In this document: positions 47,738 to 59,561 of the stretch, piece by piece
Numbering within the stretch: position 1 is the first letter of the stretch
Layout: each line of letters begins with the position of its first letter
Origin: Phaffia rhodozyma
Taxonomy: Eukaryota > Basidiomycota > Tremellomycetes > Cystofilobasidiales > Mrakiaceae
Direction of reading: 5' to 3'
DNA: 64,000 nt
NCBI GenBank assembly: GCA_014706385.1
Contig: JACGZH010000007.1
Location: forward strand, 875,501 to 939,500
Position numbers and translations under genes: made by a program
The notes under the pieces: model-generated
The model's input: only the letters and a program-made list of their open reading frames with translations
Database searches by the model: none
What the model was told of the DNA's origin: nothing

Positions 47738-50112
47738 ATGGCTTCTTCAGACTTCGTTCTGGCCTATGGCATGCTCCTCATCGCCAGTTGGATCAACAGC
47801 CCCTTGTTCACATACGAGTCGGTTTCTTTCATTCTTTGCGCATGCGCTAAGTATGATCTAATTCATAGTTCTTATTCTTCCTACCCCTAGATTCATTCAA
47901 GTTTGCCAATACTTTCGTAACTATAGAAATGACTCGGTAGTAAATCGAGCTGCTGTGTCCCTTTCCTTTCTCGTCGACGCTATGGCCATGGGAAGCGTAA
48001 TGGTGACGTACGAGTCATGATATATCTCAGACAAGTTGTGTGCTTTATCGAGTTAATCTATACCTGTTGCCTTTCTTAGGACTTGGTACTACCTCGTGTC
48101 TTGCTGGGGTATGTCTTCAAACTCTATTCATCGGTCTAGCCGCCCGGATCCTTGTTCTGATATCTTCTTTTCGGCTGGTTCTAGGCGACGTGATCAGTCT
48201 AGCACGACCTCCCTTATCAGTACCGGTCTACATGATGGGTGTCAGTCATTCATATAGAATATCATTTACCATACAGGAAGAATTGATCACTACGTTGCAT
48301 TCGATAAACAGACCGCACTCTCCGCTGTCATCTCCCAGAGCTTCTTGACCAGGCGGATCTTTCTCTTGACAAAGCAGCTAGTCTGGCCAATCGCGCTGGG
48401 ATTGTTCATCATCACTGGGGTATATGGTCTCACATAAAAACATACTGATATGCACAAAACAATCTATAATGACTGCTGATACTATATTTTTTGGTCATAC
48501 TTCAGCTTGGTTCAGCTCTAGGGGCCTCTATCCTGGTAGCAGGTATGGATCACCCAGCTTATAGTGAAAATATGATGTGGACAATCAATTTCTGGTTCTG
48601 TTCATCGGCCGTCACGTACGTTTACCCACCTCTTTCTCTCTTGTGAATGATGATTTACGGTATTCATATAAGCATACTTGTCTTGCGGAATTTAAAACAA
48701 AATACATGAAAGTGATCTTTCCATCACGATCATGATGATATACGCCTTGCGCTCCCTGAAGAGGAGGACCAACTCAGCACATATCCCTGCGTCTCCTCCG
48801 ACAACACATTCTACTCCAGCGCTATCTAACCGTTCAACACCTTCTCCACGATCTTTCTTCTTTCCAACGAAACCGTCTTGTGTATTCAGTGCTTTTCGTC
48901 AGAAAACCAAACCAGCATGTCAATGTGCACCATGTACGAGCGTCGACCCTTCAAATGCGGCAACATCAGCTCCAAATCATTCAGGTGGTATAGAGGATAT
49001 TGCTCATATGAACGGCACTATAAGTCCGATTGGTGGTAGTGAACGGTTGATCGAGAGGCTCTCGGTCAGAGCTGCTCAGACGGGCATTTGCACAGCGGTT
49101 ATCGCTGTGGCAGCCTGTATCTGCTTCAACACGATGAAGAACAACTGTACTAAGTCACTTCTTTTGACCTCCTCCCTCCCTCTTCTCTGTCGACAAACAA
49201 CTGATCAGATCCTCTCATTCTTGATCGTCCACTTGTCGCATAAAAGTGGCAACAATGCTTGGTATGCTACTCGGTCGAATCCATGTCATCACCATACTTT
49301 ACAACCTCAACAGCCGACGGCCAACTTCGAACTCGACCGGGAGCACCCAATGCTCCCGAGATGTTTACTTGATGCGAAACGACATAAGCGTACAACCGAG
49401 CGAGTTGAATAGCAGAAATCCACCAAGGTCCTTCGGAATGGACCAGGGTATGCCGTCCGGAAGATCAGGACGACCTTCACGAGACTGCCTGATAGATGAT
49501 GATGAGCTTGACTTCGGTTTATGCATAGAAAGAAGAAGAGGAGTGCGTATTGCATCGTTTCAACTTTGTTTTCGTGTAGCAATTGTGTCATTTGGCGCCT
49601 TTGAAGTTTACCTTCAATAAATACTGACAGACTTGCTGAACAAACATCTATTCCATTTAGTCAGCCCCTGATGCTTCTTTTCTACAGATCACACCGCCGT
49701 CTTCCCACAGACGAGCTTCTGATTCTTATCTCGTGCGCCGGATCTCCTCTTCTGAAGTAACACTCTGTTTTCCCCTCTGATCAATCTTACTCAATTTGAA
49801 TCCTTGTCAAAAGATGTATCATCCGTCTCTATCAAACTTCTCGTTTGATGCCGATAGATCATTCCGCCCCTCCTATAATAGGTCGATATCTGCAGGTTCG
49901 ACAATAGTGAATAGTTCTCCCGGCGAGATGTCGGGCAAGCAGCTAAGGTTCGAGTGCAGTCCGGATACAATACGAATCATGGTATGTCTAGGGCATCTTT
50001 GTGTCACTTTTGTTCATCTGCTTCTTGTGTGAGATATCTTCAGACCTAAATCATTCCAATCTTCTCTTTGTTGCTTACTTAGAACATCGATGACCAAACC
50101 TCGAAGCCTTGA
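47738..50112 (+). CDS. Multi-pass membrane protein, DUF6534-like (basidiomycete family)
   Basis: The start ATG 47738 gives MASSDFVLAYGMLLIASWIN, the first membrane segment, then FIQVCQYFRNY, VNRAAVSLSFLVDAMAMGSV and TWYYLVSCWG. Later exons add ILVAGMDHPAYSENMMWTIN, FWFCSSAVT and TITIMMIYALRSLKRR-like sequence. Then come RLSVRAAQTGICTAVIAVAA and LLGRIHVITILYNLNSRRP. The TDL...SLKR...QTG...LYxNSLLATLNSR layout is that of DUF6534 proteins, which have about seven helices and unknown function. A long cytosolic insert after the fifth to sixth helix (PALSNRSTPSPRSFFFP) is unusual. Splicing at 49542 (donor GTGCGT) keeps the frame into ITPPSSHRRASDSYLVRR, then MYHPSLSNFSFDADRS and NIDDQTSKP, moving the stop to 50112. 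Confidence 0.75.
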
Positions 50113-50495
50113 AGGCCTCTGTCATGTATTTTCTCATCCCTTTCCCACTTTCTGCATCCTATCTTAACTACATCTAAATAAGTCACCTACCCGAGACGTC
50201 ATTTTCCACCGCGCGACATGGTTCACTCCTAATTTATCCCTGTTACATTCTTATATGAGAGACATTCATTTATTCTCATAATCGGAACTTCTGATAGTAA
50301 GCATTTCATTAGAGGATGAAGTGCAAAGAATAAGGAAGAAAACAAATGAAGAAAAAGTAGATTCGCAAGAGAGATCCTAGCAGAAGCAAGATATAAGCAC
50401 ATATACAATGTATAACAAAATGTAGGAGAGAAGATTGAGTATGATCTACTTGGATAGATAAACAGATAGACCAAATACAGAAGGAAGGATATCTC
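50113..50495. other. Convergent intergenic gap
   Basis: 383 bases between converging genes. The right half (about 50300-50480) is purine-rich on the plus strand. No gene is seen. Confidence 0.4.
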
Positions 50496-53400
50496 TCAGA
50501 ACAAGAAGTCCATTCCTGAGACGATCACTCCCACAGTCATTGATATCCATCCGAATCGTACCACCTGTCTGACTTTGCTCTTTGGCGACCCCTCATTGGT
50601 GGAACCAGACGAAGATTCCGTCGTATTTCCAGCCTGTAAACCCGGGGTTGAACCTGAGCTCGTTGTAGAATTGGGCCAAACCTGATTGGCGAGGTAGATA
50701 TGTGTCTTTAGCGGATTCAAGTAACCCTCCTCTGTTAGGGTGAATCTGAAGTCTGCGGGACGGGATATATATTCTGTTGAAGATCCGTTTCAAGAAAAAG
50801 AAGGATGGGCAAGAGAAGAACGAGAAACAAAAGAACGTATTAATCAGCTCAAGTTTGACCAGATATCACCGAGATAACTCCCCAATCAAACTCGTACGAA
50901 CGCATAAACTTGTTAGGATCACTAGGCGAAACATGTCCTCTTAGAGCGATCCCCACTGATCCCTGAACAAGCAAAGACGGAGGCGCATCTTCATCACCGT
51001 CAAGCCCAGTGAGTCTCATCTCAGAAAAGACCGCGGTGCTTGATGCTGCTTGACCTGCCTCGAATGATTGAAATTCAATTGGTTCATCTGTTTGATAGTG
51101 ATTATGCCAAAATAGTATAAGTGTTGAGACTTAGCATTGAAAGAAAAAACAGAGTAGGGAGAAAAGGTATTTACTAGGGCGACCAGTGGATACAACTGTG
51201 GTGTAGTTATTGTAGTACGTGATAAACTGAACAGCCAGGCCAGATTAGTATTCGCTGTATACAACCTACTCAGATCACTTTTTTGAACACTCGTCAGTTG
51301 AAGAAAAGATATATAGAGCTTACCGAGGTAAAACTGGCACAGGCGCTTCCGCAAGTTCCATCACCATAGACGATTACATCCTCAGGAGCATAGATTGGAT
51401 TGGAAGACGTCCATAAGTATGATGTTGACGGGAGAGTATCTCTGATACTGATAGTGTAAGATGTGTATGTATTGTGGTCCGTGAGCACAACATGACCAAT
51501 GAGCTTGACTCCCTCGATAAAATAAAACGTATCTGGGCTATCACTTACAGCTCAGATGTCTGGAACGTATGGCCATTGGCTGTCAAACTTCGCTTCTCAG
51601 TAAAGAAACTCTCTGTGCTGATGAAGCTTGAGCCGCTATCTTTCCTGAAAGATGTCGGGGCATAATCTAAACAAGGTGAATGCAGATTACCATGGTGAGC
51701 ATTGCGAACAATAAGTAGAAAAGATCGATGAGTACAAGTGGACTCACACCCCGGGTCGATTGTAGGATATCTGATGTGATAATTGACAAATTTCTCCGCA
51801 AGAGGCGCATATCTGAACACAGATTGGAAGTTTAGATATTTGGTGTAAGAACTCCCAGAGAAAAGCGATTGCCAAATGATGTTTAGTGCGACAGAACCTC
51901 CTCCCTATATAGGACCGTTTTGGTCATCATCAACAAACGAAAGTTGACTCGAGAAAAATCAGATATGATCTTTCGAAGGTCGAAATGAATGAAGAGACGA
52001 AAAGAAGAAAATCAAGACTCATACATTCCCGGTAGTATCGATGATGACCTTTGATACCCCATTGATTGTAAAATTCTGACAAATTAAAGTACATGAGATG
52101 ATTTCCGATGTATGAGATTAGACACTGCTGAGAGGCTAGTTGATACGCAAAGCAAAGGTACAGATAAACCTGATCTCGATCTCACCTGGAAGCCTTCATC
52201 CGTATCAGTAATAAATTGCTGGGTGCAGCCTGAGTCTGGGTCAAAAGTAGCCAGCTGACGAAGAAGATATCAACGTGTTCATACATAGTTAGACAATTCT
52301 CTTTTCTGATAAAGAAAAAACTGGTATCACGCACGAAGATGACTCCGACTTTAGTTCCACCCGTTTCCGCGCTGGGCAACAAAAAGAATTGGACATTTCT
52401 TCCTCCCAGATACTGCGCAGATTCTGAAGGGTCAAGCCTCATCGGCAGGTAAGGGACCGGTGCGGTAGAGCAGGCCGACGTCGTGAGCTGCCGCTTCTCA
52501 ACTTGTTTAGATTCAGCCAGGTCTAGTTCAGGAAAGAGAGCCAGAGGATGCCGGATGATGGTGGTTTCAGTGTTCAAGCCCGTAGAATTCGAGCCAGAAG
52601 AAGAGCCCTCAGCAAGGCAGTTGTTAGCGAAGAATGTTGCGGTAGAGGAATATGCTTGTTCAGAAGTAGACCGAGAAAAATACGGGAGCTATTTAAAGTG
52701 CGTAAAGTGAATGAAGATTAGGTTTCACTCTCAATCTGCCACACTTTTTGAACAACCTTGATACGAACCACAACCTGTTTGGAACCTGTAGCGGTGGCAA
52801 TCTGAAGAGTGATGTTGTCTCGCTCCGGCAACCTCTGTTGAGCAATATCACCCAGGTCTCGAGTCCTGTACACAGATAGTAGATAACACCGTTTGCGAAC
52901 ACCCAGGAATGTGAGAGTGAGATATTCCGGATCAGAGCCTGAAACACAAAAGTGAAGCCATGTCATCGTTATACAAGGTAGACGAAAGAGGTACGCACCA
53001 AGTTGACCCGATGAGCGTGTAAGATGCCAAGGCTGCATTTCGCCGGATCTGCTGGTCTTGATAGGACCCGCTCTCATTGTTAGTGATTTTGTCAATGCTA
53101 TCATCGTACGATATGACAAAGAAACAGAGAACATATCGGCAGCTGTGGTGAGATCTCTGAGAAGGAAGAGAACAGTGAAAAGCTTACAAAGTCCAAGGTT
53201 CGACACCGTCAATCATTTCGACCTCTGCGCCAGCAAGTTCCGTGACATTTATCCCTAATCTCTCATAAGAGCTTTGGAGTCCTAAGAAGTACCGATTGTA
53301 CTGTGAGCCGATATATTGCGAATCAGGCGCAACGTAGATCTTGACATCTTTTGCTCCGTAGGCTGAGGAAAGGGCGACCAAAGGGAAAGGGATGAATGTA

Positions 53401-54388
53401 ACGAAGGCAGTCGAGTAGCAGGAACCTGAATGGAGCGTGGAAAGATCCACTGGTCAAGAAAGGCGACTTGTGAAGGAAGTCGGAACGAAGAAACACCCAC
53501 TCCAATAATGGTGACCGTCATTGAGAGTTCTGAACATATCATACAAATCTTTGTTGAAGTCGTAATCAGAAGAGTAAGTCGCCTTACTGATCCGATCAAG
53601 CTCGGTCCTGGAAGATAACGAGTAGCCCATATGATGCAAAAGTTAAGTACCGGCAAGAGATATATCGGGCTAAGTCCGAAGCTTTGAACGATTCAAGTTT
53701 GAGCATCACGAACCGAACATTGGTTGACTGGTTTAGCGGTAACGGTTGGGAAATTTGCTCATACTCGAACAACTGCCATGCAAGCACACGATGGAACGAA
53801 CAAGATGTAAGTCTCGTGTCTACGCTATTCCAACAGGTAAAAGCCTTCCTGTTTGCGCTAGAACAACTCACATCCAGATCATACACCTAGATAGTAGAGA
53901 GTGGTTTTACGTGAACAAGCGAACATCCAGGTCAACATGTAATGAGAGACCAATATCGTTCTCTGAAGTTAGGACCAAAGAGATTGTATGCTCTACCTTG
54001 TTAACCACGCTAAGAATGTTAGTTCGAATGGTCTCATTGAAGGGCACCGACCTGTATTTGACCAATAAGAAATTCGGACGCATTTTCAGCACGTTTGAAG
54101 AGGTCCATACTGGAGACAAGGATGGATGGGGAGGAGACAATCAACTGACTTAAGACAAGCTCTAGCGTCAGCTACGTTATAAAGCTTTCCTTTAGCTACT
54201 GCTAAAGCTGTACAAGGATCAGTCGAAGTCTGTCTGGATTGTAGACCTAGCGAAGAATCTAATTCCTCCAGAGAGGGACCTCCATTGGACGATGGAGGAT
54301 ATAGTACACCTGAAGAGTGGTGTTTGAGTATCCGTGACTCGGCTAGTTGCGCGACTGCTAGCAGTAGTAGAAGGTGAGCAAACGACAT
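50496..54388 (-). CDS. Secreted, GPI-anchored S41-family (CPAF-like) peptidase
   Basis: The start at 54386-54388 begins a signal peptide (MSFAHLLLLLAVAQLAES). Domains read across many exons: TDPCTALAVAKGKLYNVADA with nearby Cys residues; a segment SDYDFNKDLYDMFRTLNDGH (about 53580-53520), the family's 'FDFxxDLYxxFxxLNDGH' block; and FFLLPSAETGGTKVGVIFV (about 52370). The probable nucleophile loop is VIVYGDGTCGSACASFTS (about 51395-51340), whose GxxxSxxA pattern fits the S41 serine. The C-terminus has a Ser/Thr/Gly-rich stalk (NSTTSSGSTPGLQAGNTTES) and a hydrophobic tail (FGWISMTVGVIVSGMDFLF), a GPI-anchor signal. It probably works at the cell surface. Whether the Ser-Lys dyad is complete was not confirmed. 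Confidence 0.78.
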
Positions 54389-55033
54389 TTACACGACGTC
54401 CTCGATACTGTTTCCCAAATGGAGAATATTCTTGCAAAGTAGATGATGGTTGTTGAACAGGACTCGATGTTGGCGATGATAATAAGAGATATGGTGAGGA
54501 GATTGTGATCTCTCAAACCGGAAGAACACATGGTCTTGGCATTCCTGGTGGAACACGGGGTGACCGAAAAATGAGAGCTAGAGCGATAACTTAGAACGGA
54601 GTTTATGGCCTAGTATGATCCAAGGCGAACGAACTCTGTTAGATGCAGCCTGTACATCGTGACTTGACAAACTCTTTTGTACATAAATCGACTTGATGTA
54701 CTTCTTTGTTGATGTACTTTTACATGCTTGCATTGCATCCTTTGCTTGTTCATCTGCTTGTTCCATCAAGACATTGACATTACCCATGTGCGGGCCGTCA
54801 AGCCGGACGCACGTGCTCTCATCGTTATCATATCATGGTTACCCGAACCTCGGTGTAACCGGTGCCGCCCGGGACATGATGATGTTTCCACGGCCTCAAC
54901 TTGGACAACACCTCAACCATCTCAAGAGCTTCTCTTCATTCTTTGTCTCTTCCGAGGAAGAGAAACGAGAAGAACAGTTTCACAAACTCTCTTTCACGGG
55001 TATATATATCAGCCAAAAGAACCTTCCGCTTAC
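54389..55033. promoter_or_regulatory. Divergent promoter region (S41 peptidase / PI4K)
   Basis: 645 bases between diverging starts. An upstream open frame covers 54728-55033 in the same frame as the kinase N-terminus, so a longer PI4K N-terminus cannot be excluded. A TATATATAT run at about 55002 lies only 30 bases before the chosen ATG. Confidence 0.4.
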
Positions 55034-58000
55034 ATGCATTCACACAGTGGCTATCAGCCACTACCGTCGTCGAGTTCTCCGGAACCGAGAATTACTTTCC
55101 CGCCGCGGCCGCCGGCGGTATCTCATCGAGAGTCCTGCCCAGATCCTTCGTCCTCTTCGAATAAGAGATTGTCGTCCTCCAAAGTTGATTTGGGATCAGT
55201 CGAAGCAGGTCTATCGAAATGGATATCGAGAGTCTCCCTAAGGAAACGTATGTCGATAAGGTCTATGAAAAAACGTCGACACACCGGTCGAGGACAGCAA
55301 GAGGCGAAGATGTTGATGAAGAGCGTGTTCGGCATAGGAGGCAGCGTAAGCATATTGCTTGCTATTCAGAAACGGCTTGTATCTTGATAGTGTCCTGAAA
55401 CTGTTTCAAACACGACTTCATCAGGCAGGGTCCCCTTTGCCTCTTGCCTCTTCGGCAGGGTTTACTACCCAACTTATGTCGGAGAGTCAGTTTCAAGAGT
55501 AAGCGCGCGGTTGTTATCCTCTCCTCTCAATGGGTGTCACAAACCGAAGACCATATAGTTGAACAGTTCCTTGTTTCCTACAACCATTGGCTCAGGGTTG
55601 TCACCTCTGTTCAGGAAGCTATCTCGCTTGGAATTCATCCAAAGATGATCACGAAGGGTTCTAGTGGCAGTTACTTTGCTGTAAATTCATCATCGAAAAT
55701 TGTGGCGTCAGTGCATCTCTACCCCATGATCTTTCTCACTTGCCTATCGGCCCGCGTCCGGTTGATCATAAATCGTGAAGTTTACACATATCCCTGATGG
55801 AATTCTATGCAGTGTGTTCAAACCAAAAGACGAAGAGCCTGTAAGTGGCAGCTATAACGACATAACCGAAGCGCATGCATACTGACTCTGTCCGAGGCAT
55901 CTCAGTACGGGCGTTTAAACCCTAAGGTAGGCATCTCATAAAATCCCCCAATATGGTTAATGTAAATGGGTTCTAATATATTTTGTCTTTCTCTCAGTGG
56001 ACTAAATGGATTCATCGGAAACTGTTTTGGTGGGTCGGATTTGGAAGAGCGTGCTTAATCCCCAATCTCAGGTGATTTTTCGAAAATCTCTATTTGCTTA
56101 TAATTCGCACGCAGCTAAACAAGTTCATGTAACATCAACTTGGTCTGTCCAGTTACATCTCGGAAGTTGCGGCATCTTGCTTGGATGACCGGTTAGGATT
56201 AGGAATTGTCCCATGTACCCGTCTAGTATCTCTATCTAGTCCGGCATTCTTCTATGATTGGATCGACGTAAGCCTGGTTTGCCTTCTTATGACAGGAATG
56301 CGGCTGATTGTATCTTGCCCGGAAATCTTCATTTTCAGAGGACGGCGTACAGGAATAATGGAAAGCCCTTAAGAGAGAAGGCGGGGAGCTTCCGTGAGTA
56401 GTTGTTTAACTGATACATACACCTGATACATTATTCATGATGTCCGTCCTTTCTCATGCAATGCGAGTCCGATTTCAGAGGTAAGCTACTATCGAGTTCA
56501 ATCTTGTTTTCTCTTGTTTCCTTGAGACTTAAAGCATATTCTTGAACCTCATAGATATTCATGACCGGGTACGAGGTAAACGCCTTGTTGACTAAAAATT
56601 CTGATATCGGGTTCATTAGCTAATCTCAATGTGTCTATGCAAATATCAGGATGCTACGGAATGGGTACATATCATCATCTTGATCCGTTCAATCCCGATA
56701 CATTAAATTCGTATCTATGGAACTGATCGTTTTTTTTAGCTTAAAAAACATCCTTGGCCAGGACCTTTCTATGATGAAGAAGCTCTGGATCACCACAGCA
56801 GTCGGCATCATCTCCGGAGATGTCTTCGGGCAGGTGCAATGGTCTGCGGTCGAGCAGGAGCCGACACGTGGGATGCCGATGGGAACGAATATGAACAAGA
56901 CCAAAATAGCTACAACGAACAAGGGTATCAACAAACTGGCCGAGATGTGACCTTCAGGTGGACGGCCGATTTAAAAACTCAGTTTTGGGAAGAACTTCAA
57001 AAGCTAGTTGTTTTGGACGTGTTGATGCACAACACGGATCGAGGTGCGTCTGCATAGTTGATGTTGCGTCTGATTTCACTCTTCTCAAGCCTCTTGTCTC
57101 GTTGTCGCCACCAACATGTCTTCCACGGATCTCTCTCGGGTTTCAGGGATGGACAACTATGTACGTATAGAAAAGAAGGACCAGTAAATAATTATGGGCT
57201 CTATTCAATTGATAATCCACATTGCCAAATCAGATGATAAAATACACCCCAGCGACCCCGCCGGCGCCAAAATTTGTACCAACTGTCATTTCTGAGCCTC
57301 CTTCGAGCATGTCTTTGCCCAACATAGGCAAAGCCTTCCAAACGACGTCTCCAGAATCAACCGAGAACCGTCCAAGAATTCAAATTGCAGGCAAGGATTT
57401 TTCTTGTATATCCATCTCATAACGAACAACCGAAACCATGCAGTAAAATTAATCGTTTACCTATCTCCCTGTTCTTCAGCGATCGATAATTCACTATCAT
57501 TCCCTCACCATCATCCTAAAGGATGGCGGAGCTATACTTATGGATGGCTATACCTCCCCGTTTCCCTAATTGGGTAAGACAATTCTCTGCCCAAGTATTA
57601 CGACCTCATCATTTAATTGACTTCTTTTGTCGGTACGATCGCTACTGGTTTTCAGTCAGCCTTTCAGTGAATCGATTCGAAAACATTTCATTCCTTTGTT
57701 CTCGTCCCCGGCGTGGTGGGAGCAAACAACCAAGGAGCTCCGGGCGCTGTAAGTATCTTCTTGCGAGCATTATCATCGCCGATTATTCTACTAATCTATA
57801 CCCACACAAAACATCAAGATTCGAGCTCGACAGTGATTTTTCAGAAGACATGTGGGAACGTCAGCTCGCTGTTGTAGGTGTATTCTTTCTGAATCGTCCT
57901 ATTGGTGAAGAGTCTCTGAGAATTAATGTCCGTGACTAAATTGTCTCGAATTTTTCAATTGTAGTTGAAAGGACAAGGATACAGCTTACTGGAGTCTTTG

Positions 58001-59157
58001 AAAACTACGGTCAGTACTTTCCTTGTGCAGATGGGTGTCACGAGCACAAAGCTTACACAATGCTGTTTTAACCTGATTATTTTCTCTCAGGACGAAGGTC
58101 CCCTGGAATTGTGTAGGCGTGAAAGGATGGAGGTCATTCGAGTTGAGATTGAAGTCCCTGACGATCCGATAACCGACCAGCTCGTCGCAGACACTCTGGG
58201 CTCGACACCGGTCTCTGTCGATGCCTCTGTTGAAACCTTGCCTGTGTCCGTCCGACCTACCATAGACCACCGACACAGCTCCGAGGCGAGACTTTCTGCC
58301 GGAGCCTCAACCTTCTCGTGCCCATCCCTTGCATCTTTCAGGCCGGCACCGATCTCCGGAAGTCCTCAAACGGTCTGGAGAGGATTTCAAGGACACTCAG
58401 GTGTTACTGCGCTAGCGTCTCTTGACAAGTTTGACAGAACCCAAAAAGTTAGTCTTCTCTGGATTGTTTGTATCCGAAGGTTGACAGTTTCGTTAGTTGA
58501 TGGGTGAACTGAGACTCGAGATTGACTCATCTGATTTGGGTACTTCAGAAACGAATGCGTAAAGTTAGAAAAAAATCGATAGACGCAGGGGAAGACGAGT
58601 CCGGCCACTCTGAGTACTCCAGAGGAGCGTTTTCCGATGGAGATGATTCCGAATCGTCATCATTCATACAACAGTCGTCGTCGTCGTTTAGGTTTCCTCC
58701 CAGCCGGCATCGAATACCCATTGCTCCTCGACCGGCTAGAGGTCGAAGTTTCAGCTCGTCTGGGTCGGGACATAAGGCGCGCATGTCGTTGGATGGCATT
58801 GTGGAGTCGTCACTGGAAGGATTTGCGACGCCAAAAGGTATGAGCCGGTCGACATCTTCGCAGAGGATGGATGCAAATGATGGAGCAGCGGATGCCGACG
58901 TTGATGCTGATGTCGACGCGGATGCAGACGAGGAAGAAGATGAAGAAGTCGAAGATGAAGCAATGACCCAGTCACTGTGGTCTATCCGTAGTTTGGGGGG
59001 CATTGGGGGAGTCAAGACAAACAAGGGGAAGCATCACCGCTGGTCGAGTGATGGCGGAGGCCGACCCAATAAGCTTGCCAAGGAGGTCCCTACCAGAGTA
59101 GTCTTGGTGGAGAGACTGAAGCCTATAACGAGCACGGCATTTTTCTCCGGATGGTGA
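55034..59157 (+). CDS. LSB6: Phosphatidylinositol 4-kinase type II (Lsb6 family)
   Basis: Makes PI4P on Golgi, endosome, vacuole or plasma membranes. The chosen start is ATG 55034 (MHSHSGYQPLPSSSSPEPRI). A basic stretch follows (WISRVSLRKRMSIRSMKKRR). The kinase core is spread over many exons: a nucleotide loop GSSGSYFAVNS (about 55658), [58 protein letters not shown], and the catalytic LVVLDVLMHNTDRGLDNYM (about 57005-57225). The metal-binding part is AIDNSLSFPHHHPKGWRSY (about 57480-57530). Then come FELDSDFSEDMWERQLAVLK and CRRERMEVIRVEIEVPDDP. The long C-terminus is Ser-rich with an Asp repeat (ADADVDADVDADADEEEDEE, about 58880-58960), ending TSTAFFSGW. I saw no Cys-rich palmitoylation motif (CCPCC) typical of animal enzymes. 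Confidence 0.9.
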
Positions 59158-59561
59158 TCCGGAAAGCCCATATCTGAGTTGACGTGCGGCTCTTTTTATA
59201 TATCTCTTGTTCATTCTTTGTTTCTCTCATCTCAACATGCATCTACTCAATGGACACTCTTTACTCTGTATATTTCTTGGGATGACGACAATCACGACAC
59301 GATAGAACTGCTCTTCTCTTACATGATTGCTTTGATCAAGATTTAACATCAAACAAAAATCATAAATCAAATAAGAATCAAACATCAAACAAAAATCGAA
59401 GTCGACACAACTGGCTCAGTCAACTTCGGCTTTCGGATTTGACCGAGATAGAAACTCATGCCGAACAAGATGTCTACCGTAAATGATTTAGATGGGAGAT
59501 CGCATTCATCTCTCAACATCCACCTTCCCCATTCTACACCCCTTTCAAAAGAACCGGAATC
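59158..59561. other. Tandem intergenic gap
   Basis: 404 bases between PI4K and the aldo-keto reductase. It holds a 17-base direct repeat (59345-59361 and 59381-59397). No gene is seen. Confidence 0.4.
59345..59397 (+). repeat. 17-base direct repeat, two copies
   Basis: Two identical copies of AACATCAAACAAAAATC, at 59345-59361 and 59381-59397, with a related AAATCAAATAAGAATC between. About 165 bases before the aldo-keto reductase ATG. Confidence 0.85.
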
